Below are positions 44,039-56,520 of a stretch of DNA of 64,000 nucleotides, one piece after another (the stretch's first letter is position 1; every line of letters starts with the position of its first letter). Position numbers and translations under genes: made by a program. This DNA is from Lophium mytilinum (lineage: Eukaryota > Ascomycota > Dothideomycetes > Mytilinidiales > Mytilinidiaceae), in NCBI GenBank assembly GCA_010093605.1, contig MU004201.1, positions 439,106-503,105 on the forward strand, written 5' to 3'. The notes below the pieces were generated by a model. The model had not been told where the DNA came from, did not search any database, and worked only from the letters and a program-made list of their open reading frames with translations.

Positions 44039-45480
44039 GAAGATGTTGAGATTAAGTATTTGTGAGGGGCTATAAAGACAGATCTTTTTGGAGAGGCAGG
44101 TAAGGTGTTATTTATCTTAGAGCTCTAGACTCGGGAGGGTGTTGCTATGGGACCTCAGCCATGGCGGAATCCTGCCCCGTGCCAGGTATCCCGCTGGTTG
44201 AGGTGCGGATACCCGCCTGTGCAACGCGGATTCATGGTTAGAGATAAGGATGTTGGCAGCGAGAGCGGTTGGTGAGAGGTTGGAGGATGGCTGAGTTCGC
44301 TGTCGCATTGAGGTGCAAACACCTGCTGTTGCGATACGAATTTATAAGCGTCGAGAGCGATATTGAGACCGCCCCGGTGCGGTACGGTTGAGAGGGTTTA
44401 GGGAGCAATTAGGCAGCCTCACTATTCCAAGAAATAAGAAGAGATGGCGCTTTATTCATGGCGCTCGCAAGCTTGGATGCGCGGCCGCACTGAGCCGTTC
44501 CGACGCAGTATATCACCTGCAGCTGTCCTCACCGATATTTGGGAACTAAGGTTTGGCCAGCGCAGGTGGAAGTGACGAAAAAGCTGTGACACCTCGGCTG
44601 GGTAGCAACCTTAGGCGCTGCATCTCCAAGCGGCTTTCTGATGGACCATGCAAGCCATTTAATATTGCCACGGGAATATGCTTTGCCTCCATTCTAGTAA
44701 GGAACTGATTGTCACTTTTAATTGAGGCGCAATCGATCGTATCTTCTAGCCCGTGATATTTTTCTGCCCCCGCTTTTCCACTTTTCTCAACGCCATGAAG
44801 TCTGGGTGGAGGTAGGCATGGCTTTGGTACCGGAGTGCCGTAACGGGCATTCCTCGGTAGAGGGTTTAAGGCACCTAAGATAAGTTTTCACCAGGTTGTA
44901 ACCTTTATCCGGTGATTACGTGGCTATAAACAGATTCCAGCACGCTAAGCCTAATGGGGCCCGGATTAGCTATTAGCCCGGGTTTTCGCTGCACCTGAAC
45001 ACCACACCTTTTCTGGCAGATTTGCCTGCATTTTATACTAGGCAACTTCTACAGTACTTCTATAGCATATAATATCTATAGGCAACTCCTATATAAACTA
45101 TTAGCGTAAGAAAACGCGTTGCAGGACTATAACACTAATGCACGCGTTCCAGCACGGGCCTGTGCCAATTACCTGACCGTTTAAAATATCAACTCCACGG
45201 CAACGCCTGGTGCTTGGTGTATAGGGTATAGTATAGTAAGGCCCTACTGTGCTACTTATAGGTATATACTATCGCAAGATTTATAATTTCTAGGTGGAAG
45301 GCACGTGATATTATTAGGGCCGGCCCCACCCAATACTGGGCGGATTAGTATTACATGACTAGAGAGAGTCGGCGTTATACGTGCTGTATTTAATGAAGAT
45401 ACTAAGAATAGAGAGCAAGTCTAGAGAACGACAAGGCTTTATGCACGTGCCTGCTCCTACTGTACCCCTGCTCCCTAGCA
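44039..45480. repeat. Gene-poor; two-unit repeat at about 44190-44345
   Basis: GGTTGAGGTGCGGATACCC with GCAACGCGGATTCATGG (44198-44237) recurs as CATTGAGGTGCAAACACC with GCGATACGAATTTATAA (44307-44345), about 109 bp apart. No gene elsewhere; 45050-45360 is TATA-rich with a short ATTAGGGCCGGCCCCACCC stretch. Confidence 0.4.
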
Positions 45481-45563
45481 GTTATTGTCTAGGCAGCCTA
45501 CACCACGGTGGAAGCGTCCATCTCGATAGATAACGCGACGCTGTGGTTTAAACCAGAAGGGAA

Positions 45564-46147
45564 ATGGTGCGCTCTAAATTTAGTATACTAAACTTGTCAC
45601 GAGTGTCCCAGATTGGGTTCATTGCAAATACGTGTAACCCGAAGTTTCCGAGATTTAATTCTCTATTGAGGGTATATCGTTCTAGAGAGGTAAAGAATAC
45701 TAGCAACGAAGCGCCTCCAATCTCTTACACGTTTCACCTCCTCTTACCTTTCCGTCACCACCTAAAGATCTTTCTCCTTATCTTCCTACATCGCCGCCCA
45801 TCACATTCCTCTTTTTACCAGAGGGATGTGTTGACAGCTTTTCTATCCTATTCTAGTTATCTTTAAGTCCTCCAACTATTGAGATTCAATTAACGAGCTT
45901 ACTGTCATCATGGCAGCCTACGGGTAAAAAGGCCCTATTTATGCTTCGTAGAATTCCTCTCAGTTTCATCTTTCTAATAATCTTTTTTAGCACAAGCCCT
46001 TACTGTTGCACCTTCAACATCGATGGAAACAGCTTCCATGAATTCCGACTATCCTATCTCGGAAACTCCTATTACACTTTGATCGTTGGAAATAATTTAG
46101 TAGTAGAGTTTGCAGCTATAAGTAGTATATATATTCTTTCTATTTAA
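45564..46147 (+). other. Two open frames of doubtful coding value
   Basis: Frames of 100 (45564-45866) and 68 codons (45941-46147). The second begins with a hydrophobic stretch (IPLSFIFLIIFFSTSPYCC) resembling a signal peptide, but is Ile/Leu/Ser-rich and AT-rich, so it may be chance. No family recognised. Confidence 0.25.
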
Positions 46148-46149
46148 AA

Positions 46150-48380
46150 CTATTACTAATTCTTCTTAGCTAAATGCGATGGTGAGAGGCATGTCTTATT
46201 AGGACAACTGGCCCGTCTCCATATTTACCGTATATCACGATGGAGTCCCAATTTAAATGTTAACGGAGCGAGCAACTCTGGACTACGGAACGGTGAGAAT
46301 CTGCCAAATTGACCTAGGCAGGATGTTGGTCAGGATTGCGGGAAGATTACCGTAGGAAGGGAGGAAGGAGCTAAGGAACATGAGAGAATAGATGGCTCCG
46401 GAGTCTTACCCGTGGTTCCCTCCGAACCAGAGTCTAGAAACTCTCGAAACCCGGCATAAGAAACCGAGTTTAAGATCAGCTCATGAAACGTCACCATTAA
46501 TTCCCTATTAATCTTTCCCTACTAAGATCCTGTAGTCTTAGCTTAAACCTATCCGACAAGTTGCATCCTCTAAGCCCTCATACGTTTGTTCGCTACGGAC
46601 CCTCTCTCTATCGCCGCATCTCCATCGCCGCAGGAGTCAAAAGCCCGGACACTGCTGCCTCTCGGCCTCGTTAAAACCCCGATGTCGTTAATTCTCTCCC
46701 GAGCGATCCCTACAAGTGTATTATTAGCACACCGATCCAACAGCAAGTTCCTCTATTACTAGCCAGACACATTAAATTTTACCACCATAGCACGTACAAC
46801 GTGTACGTCTACTATTTCTATAATTACTACATTCCATGACAGTCTCCTAGCCTATACAGCACCTGACTTCTTCTCTTTTCTTTCCTTTTGTTTCAACGTG
46901 CAGCAGACCGGGACGCCTGCCATTCTTTAGGACGGCGATTATTAGGTAGTAGCGGTGAGGGCTACGGCAGGCCTTTATATGCAGCCTCACCTTCCCCTAG
47001 ACTTCTCTTCTCTCCTGCTTTATTATCTAATCTATTATGTATACGGCCTACAGCTCCTTAGTCTATAACATAGTATAAGTAACGTAGCATCTTACGGCGT
47101 ACAATTAATACATTCCAACAAAGCTAAGATTAAGTACGAATTCTCTGGAGTGCGCAGTGGAATGAGCTTTGCCGCAGATGATGGCAATAACTCTGATGGT
47201 TCGGGGCTCGATAATTTCCCCGATAACTGTAAGGACGTCCGCTAGGGTCCCCTTCTAAGGGAAGACTTTCTTTGCTCTCTCAGAATTAAAGAACAGGAAG
47301 TTCCTACTCTTTGCCGCCCTCCATAACCTCAAATTTAGCACCTGCTATTCCCGCAAACAGAAGCAGATCTCCAACTTTAGAAAACAGTACTAGAAAGGGA
47401 CAAGGAAGCGCATCTAGGAGCCGTGGTTACAATAGCTTGCATAACTCTTTCTTGCATAGCGATGCCTCTATAGTTCCACTGGAGACCTACGCTACCGCCT
47501 TACTTAAACTAACCACTAAGATGGGGCCATTCTATTTTTTGGGAACATCACTTGGGAGGCTTTCCTGTAAGTCCGTTTAATAGTAGTGCCGACCATCTTG
47601 GCAGCACTCTTAGGTCACTTGGACACTAGGGATAGCGTATAATAAGACGAGCTAGAGATACTATATCCACGGCGCAGAAAGGACGTTAACGTATCAAGTA
47701 GATTGAATACGTTAGTGCGTACTTTCCCCGCCGGTTTTCGTCAGCAAACTCGCCACCTAGGCCGAGGTGACGCTCAGCTGGGAGTAGGACATGACTGAAT
47801 TTCACGAAGTTTAAAGTCCTGGACGAATCTATCGAAACCCCTCTAAAGCATAGTTGGTCCATTAGCAAACGAGCTCTCTTCTGCGTCATCTAAAGTGAGT
47901 AGCCCCGAAATGACATAAGAACCGCATCTGATAGTTGTAGTGACGTTGGCTTAAAGGGCTTTCTAACACATGGTGATGCGTTGATGAGTTTACTGGAGTA
48001 ACTATAATACGGCTCTGCTCCAACAGTCGTTCATAAGAGAAGCGTCTAGAAGTTTAATTCTTAATAGATTTCCCTCCCTACCGACCCTGCGTAGCTCCAA
48101 CGCAGACGCCTTCTAAGCTGCTGCACGAGCACCGTAGAATTTCGCTGCGAAATCTGTACCGTCAAGCGAATAACCCAGTCTGAAGGCATGAAAGAGGAGG
48201 GTAGGGAGATAGCCTCTATCGCAGAGAATGGCAATAAATTCAATGGATATGTTTCCGGGCCTAGTGAATGTCTAGGCTGCTATAAGGATGCCTACTACTT
48301 TTACTGGTTCGTTGGTTATGTTAATCATGTGACAACGCCGCCTATCCATTCGGGCGTTAATTAACCTCTTAATGCATCCA
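46150..48380. other. Decayed, no named gene
   Basis: Plus frames from 47162 (MSFAADDGNNSDGSGLDNF) through 47311-47580 look partly protein-like but break up, and a minus frame (47686-47889) overlaps. No domain recognised and no shared repeat found. Confidence 0.3.
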
Positions 48381-48385
48381 GTAGT

Positions 48386-49240
48386 TGTTATTTGTAAAGT
48401 GAATGCTTAGTATTCTACTAAAGGGGCATCGCCTATATATGTATTACAGGAAAGGACCTGTATAAAATCGGTAGATCCAGAAGTTACGTTCTTAGGAGCG
48501 TTAGACTGACAGCCTTGAATACTCTACTCTAACAAAGCTTAGTAGGACTCCAGCTGCAGCAACCTTCCACACGAGCGAATTCAAGACACAAAGAGAGATG
48601 AGCCCGTGTTGTATCGGCTTGCGCAAGCTTAATTAAAGACCCAAGGCTGGTGTTGAAGCGGGAGTCCATAGGTGAAAAGACAAGAAAGTGGAGGAAAAGC
48701 TAGGATGGATACAGTTGGTAGCGTGAGAACTATAAAACAACGCAGCTAAGCTTATATTCCCCCTCTAGATTAACTAAAACTTAATATCCTCCAATGAATA
48801 GGATGTATCCTTTTGAACTTTAATAATCTCCTCTAAATCTTTCTTTTAGCGCTCCCAGAAGTGAGTGTCTTTAAGGTACAATGCCCAGGCCTCTCTGGTG
48901 CCGGTGATTCCGTCCGGGAGTATGCAGGTGCAGGTGCAAGTGTTGCTGGTTTGCCAACGTAGGCCAGCTTCGTGGCCTACTTGGACCTTAAGATTAGGAT
49001 GGAGCCATTCCTCAATTTGAAGGTACCCCGGGATGAAGAAGTTTGCCTTTTCGTTGAGGTCTTTTATGTTGACTTGATCGTGAGGTTTGAGTGTAAGATA
49101 CCTCCGGATTGAATAGTAGCAGGTTATGGCCTGGCGCCATTCCCCGTAGTAGGGGCAAATAGGTAAGCCGTTGTGTTGATGGGCATAAGGATAATGAGCC
49201 TATTGGACTATGTCCCGTTGAGACTACCAGTGGCGAGCTT
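48386..49240 (-). mobile_element. Short LTR element with a single unknown ORF, copy 2 (inverted)
   Basis: The minus strand holds, in order, the ORF region (about 49240-48800), a polypurine tract (AGAGGGGGAATA, near 48755-48766) and a 3' LTR of about 369 bp (48754-48386) starting TAAGCTTAGC and ending AATAACA. All parts align with copy 1 at 10.6-12.2 kb, LTR 357 bp there. The 5' LTR was not found. The copy is broken, with a few breaks, and diverged from copy 1, so both are old. Confidence 0.65.
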
Positions 49241-49257
49241 TACTATAGTGGTGTGCA

Positions 49258-49345
49258 TAGTTAACCCATGCAGCTGTCTGCAGCTACTCGGCCTATGTAG
49301 CTATCTGCGCCCACTCGGCCCATGTAGTTGTCTGTGCAAATGTTA
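49258..49345. repeat. Tandem repeat, unit about 31 bp
   Basis: CATGCAGCTGTCTGCAGCTACTCGGCC, then TATGTAGCTATCTGCGCCCACTCGGCC, then CATGTAGTTGTCTGTG give two and a half units, differing largely by C/T and G/A. Confidence 0.75.
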
Positions 49346-49349
49346 GAGA

Positions 49350-50055
49350 TCCGTCTACTAGTCTCTGGCTAAAGTAGGGTTGCATTGTTTAGGTTTATAG
49401 CACTTACACGGTTCGACATAGGGCACTATCAGTTAGAGATAAGTAGCTAGACACGTTGGACTTATAGTCTCCGTTGGGCGTTTCTTGCGTTTTGTACGGA
49501 CTGAGAGAAGCGTAAGGGGTTATTTAATGGCCGTGAAGAGTTTATACAGGTGTGGGAGAGCTAGATATATCGCGATTGACTCGGGGATGGAGGAATGGCC
49601 CCGCTACTGCCATCCTGCGCCTAATATAGTATTTAATGCGGCCTTGCAAGAAACACTGCTCTAGACTAATAAGCCCGATCTCTCGGAGCTCTCATCCTGT
49701 ATTACCTAGGAAGCCACCCAATACAGCCTCTAGACACCGGAAGTGATGAGAGTGCAGATAGCGGCTAGGGTAAAGTATGGCACGGGAGGTTTTGTTGGCC
49801 GCAGCGGCCTTTATAAGGTTTAAACGCCTCTGTTACGCAGCATGAGACGCGCCAAAGACCACCCGTTATGTCGTGTCGCTGCAGCTTGTGTATTAATGAT
49901 CGGACGTGATCCTGACTCGAAGATAGTAAATAAACGTGTACCGGCTAATCGCATGCTCTGCCGTCACTCGTGCAGTCCTTGTCGCTGGTCAACCCTAGTG
50001 ACAATAGAAGCTGCCCCAGCTTAAAATAAGCCTGCGTGCCATGTCTCCTCTCTCG
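49350..50055. other. No named gene
   Basis: The only frame of note (49842-50024, +, 60 codons) is Cys/Arg-rich without a recognisable pattern. Confidence 0.3.
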
Positions 50056-50060
50056 TCCAT

Positions 50061-50068
50061 CTATAAAG
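50061..50068 (+). promoter_or_regulatory. TATA-like box of the zinc-finger pseudogene
   Basis: CTATAAAG lies 46 bp upstream of the ATG at 50107, in a CT-rich leader. Confidence 0.45.
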
Positions 50069-50106
50069 AGAATCTATACCTCTATTTGGCGTCTTAATTA
50101 GCAACC

Positions 50107-51938
50107 ATGTCTATCCCATCTATCGATGGAATCCTTAATTCGATGTCCTTGGACACCCTTTTGCATTGTTTTTAACATGTCTTGAGTTACTCCCCTAAAG
50201 CCTGCAATCACCTAACAGTCTCGCTTATAACTGTTCTAAGTAAGCCCGACTCTAGCAAGCCCGACTACACCCGTAAACAAATTGAAGATGCTTTAGCCCG
50301 CGGAAAAACACCACCGATTTATAAAGAGTTAGTATGCAAAAATTGTGGGCAAACCTTTGTAATTACCGAAAATTTGTATTCTCGGTCTAAATCCGACACT
50401 TCACCCCGCTGCGATAGCTTCTATCATCCCGGTACAACCTTCTCTTCTTTCTTCTTGATTTTTAAGGGTATCTAGGCTGACGAGCGATTGTTACAGGCAC
50501 CATAGAGTTCAGCTTTGTGGATGGCCCTGCTGGTGACATTAAGCCCGACCGCTCTAGGGAGGAGAGTTGGGATAATGCCGACAAGTTTACCTCCAAGAAA
50601 AGCCTTATAGAGGACGCCATAGCCTTCTTAGAGCACGTTAAATACTCCTCTACTAAGTGTAGCAGCTTTCAAGATGTCCGCAAAGACTATGAGTCGGAGG
50701 ACTTGGAAGACAGGATTAGCTGCATCATTGCTACTAGCTAGGCCGCTGTTGATATCCTTGACTCCTCCACTGCTACTACATCCGATATCACCGCCGGAGC
50801 TTCTACTTCCGCTACCGAGGACCCCTCTCCCATGTCTATGGCACACGACCGCGTGAGGACGCGCGCGGCGGAGATAGAAAGTGAAGCCGCGCCGGTGGGG
50901 GCGCTGGACGTGTGGCCTAATTGAGGCGCGCGGTATGCCTATATAATCCAGGATGCTATACTGGATGTGCGTGCGGAGCTTGCGGACGAGGCTAAGGCTC
51001 TAGCTGCGGCTGCTACGGCGGCGACGCTTTCGGCGATAGGGTTCTACGATAGCTGGACAGACGCATAATAGGCTCCCGATGGCTACATGCCGAGTCATTA
51101 TTGGTGGTCTTGCTGCGGCAGGAGTGGGAAAGGCTGTAGTAGCCGCCCACATGTCGCAAGGGATCTCGATCCAACCTGGTGGATGGTTAACAACAAGAAC
51201 GAGGGCATGCAAGAGGAGGGAGAAGAGGGTAGAGAGGTTGAAGTCCTCGAGCCTGAAAACACCTGTCGGAAATGCAAGAAAAGCTTTCCGTCTAGAAGCG
51301 CCATGTTCCGACACCTTAGGAACGACTGTAAACGGACCTATCGTGTTTGCGGGGCGATCTTCCCGTGTAAAGACGACTTGTTCTAGTACCTGGAGCTTAA
51401 GTGCGGAAGAAGGTGTTGTATTTGCTCGACCCTCTTCCTATCTAGGGACGACTTGTCCTAACACCTGAAGAACGGCTGTATCCCTCCTTGCTAACTAAAA
51501 CGATAAAGCCCCCGGAAAGTAAAGGAGAATGTGGTTTCGCCTAATTGGATCTGTAATTGCGGAGACAGCGGATGGGGGAGAATCTAAGACTACTAAATTA
51601 TGGACTGCCCCCTTCGCCGACACCCGGAAGAGAATGGGAAAGCGGATAAGAAGGATGGGAAGGGGGGAGGGGAAGATGATAATGCGGACGAGGAGAGACC
51701 TGGATTGCACTGTAATCTATGCGGAGCTAAAATATGGCATGGAGGCATCCTTGGCCCACACAAGCATAGGTACTGCCGCTGTTGTAGCCGCAAAATACGA
51801 CGGAGGCCCGCGAAAAAGGTGATGAAAGCGAAAAGGAAGGGCGTGGTAAGGATGGCGGAGATAGGAAGGGAGGATGAAGAGGATGAGGAGGCCGAGAGAG
51901 GTGGGGAGGATGAGGAGGAGTTCGAGGAATGCAAGTAA
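50107..51938 (+). pseudogene. Multi-zinc-motif protein, two exons, inactivated
   Basis: Exon 1 is 50107-50431; a 65-nt intron (50432-50496: GTACAA, branch CTGAC at 50477, TTACAG) joins exon 2 (50497-51938) in frame. The model is 588 residues with 11 internal stops (ten TAA/TAG, one TGA). Residues 77-110 carry CKNCGQTF and CDSFYHPG, a fungal CxxC...C..HPG module. Residues about 360-435 hold three degenerate C2HC fingers (CRKCKKSF ... HLRNDC; YRVCGAIF; CCICSTLF ... HLKNGC). Residues about 495-525 hold CNLCGAKIW, HKHRYC and CRCC. The tail is Glu/Asp/Lys-rich. Such an array suggests nucleic-acid or protein binding; no known orthologue comes to mind. Similar C2HC fingers also occur in some fungal retroelements, but the intron argues for a host gene. 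A further frame to 52388 has no motif. Confidence 0.55.
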
Positions 51939-51939
51939 T

Positions 51940-53680
51940 GGGAGGCGATTCTTTGTACTTAGTAGAGCTCAAATTGCCGCTCATCCTTAAATTCTCTATA
52001 GTAAGCTAAGCTGCAGCTTTCGTTTACAAGATTGTAGTTATTACGCAGAAGCTGAACGCAAGTTAATGTTAATGAGCCACCTCGCTTAAGAATCCGGAGG
52101 ATTTTAAATGCCTACCACTGCGCACATGCTCCGTGACTCTTCGGCAGGTCGGTTGCAGGCTTAAGCTGGATGCTGCTACTGCCACTAGAGAGAACGAAGG
52201 CGTTTTGGGACATGCCCCGAAACCACCCGCCGCCAATACTGACGTTTGTCGCGTCGTGGTTGTTCTGGGAGTTCGGGGGAGCTGCTTATTATTATGTCCG
52301 CGATACGACCTTTACTGTAGTACATTCCTGTTACCTGGCTGCCATGTTATTATTACATGAATTCGCGTTGAGCCAGGTCAATGCTTGAGCGGTATAGTGT
52401 GGCGCCCTTTCCTACCTACTAGCATACTTACTACGATACCGTGAATCTATCTTTCTATGGTAGCTAGCTTCTTCCTTTATGCATAAATTAATGCAGTACT
52501 TAACCATCACCGCACTACTAATGAACCAACCTCATGACAGCCGGCGCTCTAATAAGAGGCAGCAGGTGCAGCATAGCTTAGGAATATGACGACAGCGACA
52601 TTTAGATAGATCCCGCTTCGCTGTCTAGGACGCAAGCGGTTATCGTTTGTCCAGGATGTTTAAAATGCCTACCGTTAGGAGCGTGCAGATGCGGTGGGAG
52701 TCTAGGGCTTTAACTATGAGCTATAAATCACCGGGCGGGACACTAAATAGCGGCATTAGATTGTTAGGGACGCATTGAAATATTATATTAGCTGGACTGG
52801 AATCCTTCTATAGTATACATAATCTCCTTACGAATACCCAGAAATTTAAGCCTTTACCGCCATTCCCATAAACACCTTCTACGACGGCACTTACATCTAC
52901 TCTTACAGCAGTCTTGAGAATAATAGCGGGGATCGCCTACAGCTTTATCTATGACAGCATTTAATTTTGGTTCTCCACAACAGACATTACATTCGCTTGA
53001 TGGAGAATATCCCTCTTAATGTAGCGTCCATACATCTATTACATACACAAATTCCATACTCGGGAGGAACGCACCTTAAGGTGGAAATGCAGGAAGAACA
53101 CACGCACTCGCATCCGTACCCTATTGCCCCTCAATTGAATTAGTAAGATAGTAGTAGTAATAAGAAGAGATAGTTAGCTGTCTTATTAAGTGGACGTGGG
53201 CGTAGGCTGAGGGCGAGGAGAAGAAACGAAGCTGTTGCGCTCCGAATGAGGCTTAGCGTAAAGCTAGAAGACTTTGAAATCTAGAATTGCATATATTTAA
53301 GAACGCAGCTCGCCCGACCTACCTAGATACCTCGGCTCACCTAGCTTAGCACGCAAGCCACAACCACCAGCCTTACTAATATCTCATCCGACCTAGGTAC
53401 CCCACGTAAGCATCTTCCACGTGAGTGTTAATAGATTACTAATATATTTTAGCTTAAATTTTTAGAAGGTTAGAAAAGGTATACAATGCGCCTGCCTACA
53501 CAGCACTATCTTAGGATAATACCGATATGAAAGTTTAATCACGTGATATAATTACTTACAAAACTGCTATATTCTATTATATAATTAGGCCTGGTGCCTT
53601 TTTATGTTATCTTCTATTAAGGATATAAGTTAATGTAAATACTTTTGCAAGGCCTTGGAATTCTATTAATACTCATGTGG
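51940..53680. other. No named gene
   Basis: The frame of the preceding gene stays fairly open to 52388 (LTFVASWLFWEFGGAAYYYV), which may be its decayed 3' part. From 52400 on, stops are dense; 53110-53460 carries two near copies of an ACCTAGRTACC motif in CGACCTA-rich sequence. Confidence 0.3.
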
Positions 53681-53689
53681 AGAATGCTC

Positions 53690-54110
53690 ACGTGACACCT
53701 CCGCTTATACACCCCCCCCGATAAGGCCTGGCGGCTCGTAAGCGAACGTTCGATGTGCGCTAAAGCTAGGGGGGCCTTATTACAACCCTACTTAACGCCT
53801 GGAGGTAGGGAGCTAATCTTTAGGAGGTTATATGCAGGTCTATAAGGCCTGTTTTTGTTTTAATTTAGATGCGTAACGCTAAGTGCCCGTAAGGGCCAAT
53901 GCATAGCGCTAAAGGGGCCCTCTAAGCCCTAGTTGTAAAGGCGTTCTGCATATACGGGCACGCGAGGCCTAAGCAGGTATAGAGGCTGCCAAATTAGGCC
54001 GGTGTAGAGGTGTAGTAAGCACTATACTAAGTATAGTGTTTAGTATATACTATACTATTTATAAAGAAGTTATGCAAGTCTCTTTAATTAGTGGCGTATA
54101 GGGGCCTTAG
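53690..54110. repeat. Palindrome-rich element sharing a motif with 22.8 kb
   Basis: GTGCCCGTAA (about 53903) pairs with ATACGGGCAC (about 53952). CACTATACTAAGTATAGTG (about 54020) is a near-perfect palindrome, followed by TTTAGTATATACTATACTA. TTATTACAACCCTACTTAACGCC matches the 22.78-kb motif in reverse complement. It may be a small non-autonomous element; no clear ends were found. Confidence 0.55.
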
Positions 54111-54159
54111 CCCTAACCTTTCCTCTTACGGGCGAGCTAGTCCGTGCGGGGCCGTGCGG

Positions 54160-55200
54160 GAGGTGTGGCAGCGGAGGTGTAGGAGGGAGAAAAACCGCTA
54201 TAATTCTAACAACAGCCTCGTTACTATGGGATAGATATAAGGGCCGTCGAAAAATGCCCTTGCCTAAACTTGTTGCAGACCGAGTTAGTCTTAACCTATA
54301 AATAAAAGTCCAGGAATCATTCCCAAGGTCTATCTAGTAGCGAAGTTCTTGTGATTTCTCTGGACTAGCCAAACTAGAAGCTTTCTGCTAGCAGTTTAGC
54401 ACCGGTTCGAAACTTACGCTCTAAACGAGAAGGTGGGTATGTTTAACCCTTTAAATTAAGTTCCCTCGTCGAAGTCGGGAACAGGTGGCTCTAGTGTCTA
54501 AGGTAGCGGAAGGCCAACGTATAAGCTGCGCGTTAATAAATTACTAGGCAATAAGAATGGCTCCACAGGGCGGTCCTCGATTTCGTCGAAGGTAGCCTAA
54601 TTAGCGCAGCGTTGGGCATCGTGGGGTGGATGGTTAGGGAGCCGCCGGCCCAGAGGGCAACTATACCACCAAGCTTGGGGACACGGGCAGCGCTCGGCCA
54701 GAAGCTGGCGGCGGTGTTGCGACGCTTTTTCTACCCCCCGCTCTTTCGATGCAAGCCCCCACTCCACGTCCTCGGGGCTGATGTGCCTGGGCGGAAAAAC
54801 GACGCGGCCTTATGGCCAAGTGAAGTGTGTGGGTACCTAGAAGAGGATGGTATAGCATTTTACATAATACAGTCTCTACAGCGGCTCGCGGACCGGCTAA
54901 TTTATTAACTCCCGCTTTTATCTCTTCCTCCGCAGAACCTTAGCATAGGAGTTAACTTGTTGGCAAGTTGGTTCTTACAGTACGCGAAGGTACGCAATAG
55001 CGATTATGCTCCTGGGAGGTGTATCCTACCCTACGCTGTTTCTAACTATCCGATCTAAACGCGATCCTACTAGAGGATGGCGCTTGCAAATTGGCAAGAT
55101 TAGCGGGTACGGTACTTAAATACTGTAAGGTCTTCCCTGTGGTTAGGGGAGTAGCTAATAGGGAAGATTTCTATTCAAAGATTAGCTTTCTTTTTCTTCA
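54160..55200 (+). other. One 98-codon open frame, otherwise no gene
   Basis: The plus frame 54612-54908 reads RATIPPSLGTRAALGQKLAA and EEDGIAFYIIQSLQRLADRL, with plausible helices, but no domain is recognised. It has no matching long frame upstream because stops cut it. Possibly a decayed exon. Confidence 0.3.
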
Positions 55201-55204
55201 TACA

Positions 55205-55325
55205 TGATGAGAAATGTCGATTGACGAGAAATGTCAGTTGACAAAAATGGCGATTTATGGCAAAAATAGCGATTTATGAGAAAAAATGTCAATTCATGAT
55301 AAAAAATGGCGATTTATAAGAAATG
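55205..55325. repeat. Short tandem repeat, unit 17-20 bp, seven units
   Basis: Units of the type ATGAGAAATGTCGATTG follow one another with small changes (AAAAATGGCGATTT, AGAAAAAATGTCAATTC and so on). The array ends just before the ankyrin-like pseudogene. Confidence 0.85.
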
Positions 55326-55437
55326 TTAATTTTCTCCATGAAGCTTAAACACGAACATGACGTCATCTACGCGGTCTCGGACGGCCTCGAAACCTCCTCC
55401 TCCGCTGTTTCCCTCCTTAGCACCCCATGTCCCAACC

Positions 55438-56520
55438 ATGGCGTGCTCTCTCTCCCGCTCCAGCGTCGGCGCCAGCGACGACGGCGAGCGCCTCGAGCCG
55501 CGCCTTCTCCGCGCGATCGAAAACCACGACCTGTAATCCCTCGCCGCCGTAATCTACACCGCTAAAGAAACCCCTAAATTGCACAACAACTTCCTGCGCA
55601 TCGCGGTAATGCGCGCCGTTGAGAAGAACAAAATTGCCGCGCTCCAATTCTTACTAAAAGCCTGCGCATCACCTAACAGCGCGCCGGGGAAGTCCACCGG
55701 CCTCGACCCCATTTTGATAACCTCAATTCAGTGCAGACCTGTGAGGGGGAAGACATGCCGCGGAACTTCCAGCTGCGTATAAAGTAGTGCGGAAATAGTA
55801 TAGTAGTAGACTCGCCCGAAGTACTTAGCGTGTCTAAAATGTTGAATTACATGCCATGCTTATTATAGCGCTGCTAGCAAAGAATATAGACTTAGCAGAG
55901 CTATAGGCGCAGCACTCCTTAGACCGCATATGCCGCAACTAAGGCTTATCGGAAGCCATTACTAGCGACAGAGACCCTAAGTTCACAAGCGCCTTCTAGA
56001 CGGGGCAGGTTAAGCGATGTAAAGTGGACCTAAGGATGACGATGTTGCATTACCCATCTGTGGACAGACAAGAAAGGACAAAGCAGATAGTGGAAATAAT
56101 CTTTCGCTGCCTACTAATTAGGTAGTACCATGCCAATAGGAGACATAATAGCAGAACCTACCTCGCCCACGGTCTAGCGGCGGGCCATAAGAGCGCTCGC
56201 CGGGACTCTGGCCATCTCTATCCCTCTGCCGTGCCGAGTCGATATATATAGGGGTCTAAAGCCATGCTTAATGCCCGGAATTAAGGAGGCGAGGTTTGTC
56301 CTCATGGCTGTGAATCACCCCAATATAGCGGACGCCGCGTGCAGCAAGGAAATTGCGCCCCGCCGGCCTTTGAACCTCCCCTACACGCTTCTCTATAATC
56401 CTTCCGCCACGCTTATTAAGGCCGTCGGCCTATAGAAGGCACCTAAGGGCACTAAGCGCGGAATGTAGGAAACACTGCCGCAGATTAATTGTGATCCGCC
56501 GGCTTAACTAAATCTTCCAT
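55438..56520 (+). pseudogene. Ankyrin-repeat-like protein, inactivated
   Basis: ATG 55438 has a good context (CCAACCATGG). The frame gives RLEPRLLRAIENHDL, a TAA, SLAAVIYTAKETPKLHNN, AVMRAVEKNKIAALQFLLKA and CASPNS. The spacing of A..N....L..LL..GA.PN, with Cys in place of Gly, is that of ankyrin repeats, which are protein-binding modules. Continuing fragments in other frames (LHYPSVDRQERTKQIVEIIF at about 56050, EARFVLMAVNHPNIADAACS at about 56290, NLPYTLLYNPSATLIKAVGL at about 56380) suggest a longer gene with frameshifts. Function unknown; ankyrin is moderately supported. Confidence 0.45.

Noticed and set aside
51098-51984. Several minus-strand and alternate-frame genes over the zinc-finger region
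   Set aside because: Shadows of the GC-rich plus-strand frame; they are rich in Ser, Pro and Leu with no motifs.
54395-54415. tRNA gene from a GGTTCGAAAC B-box-like match
   Set aside because: No A box at the right distance and no cloverleaf could be traced.
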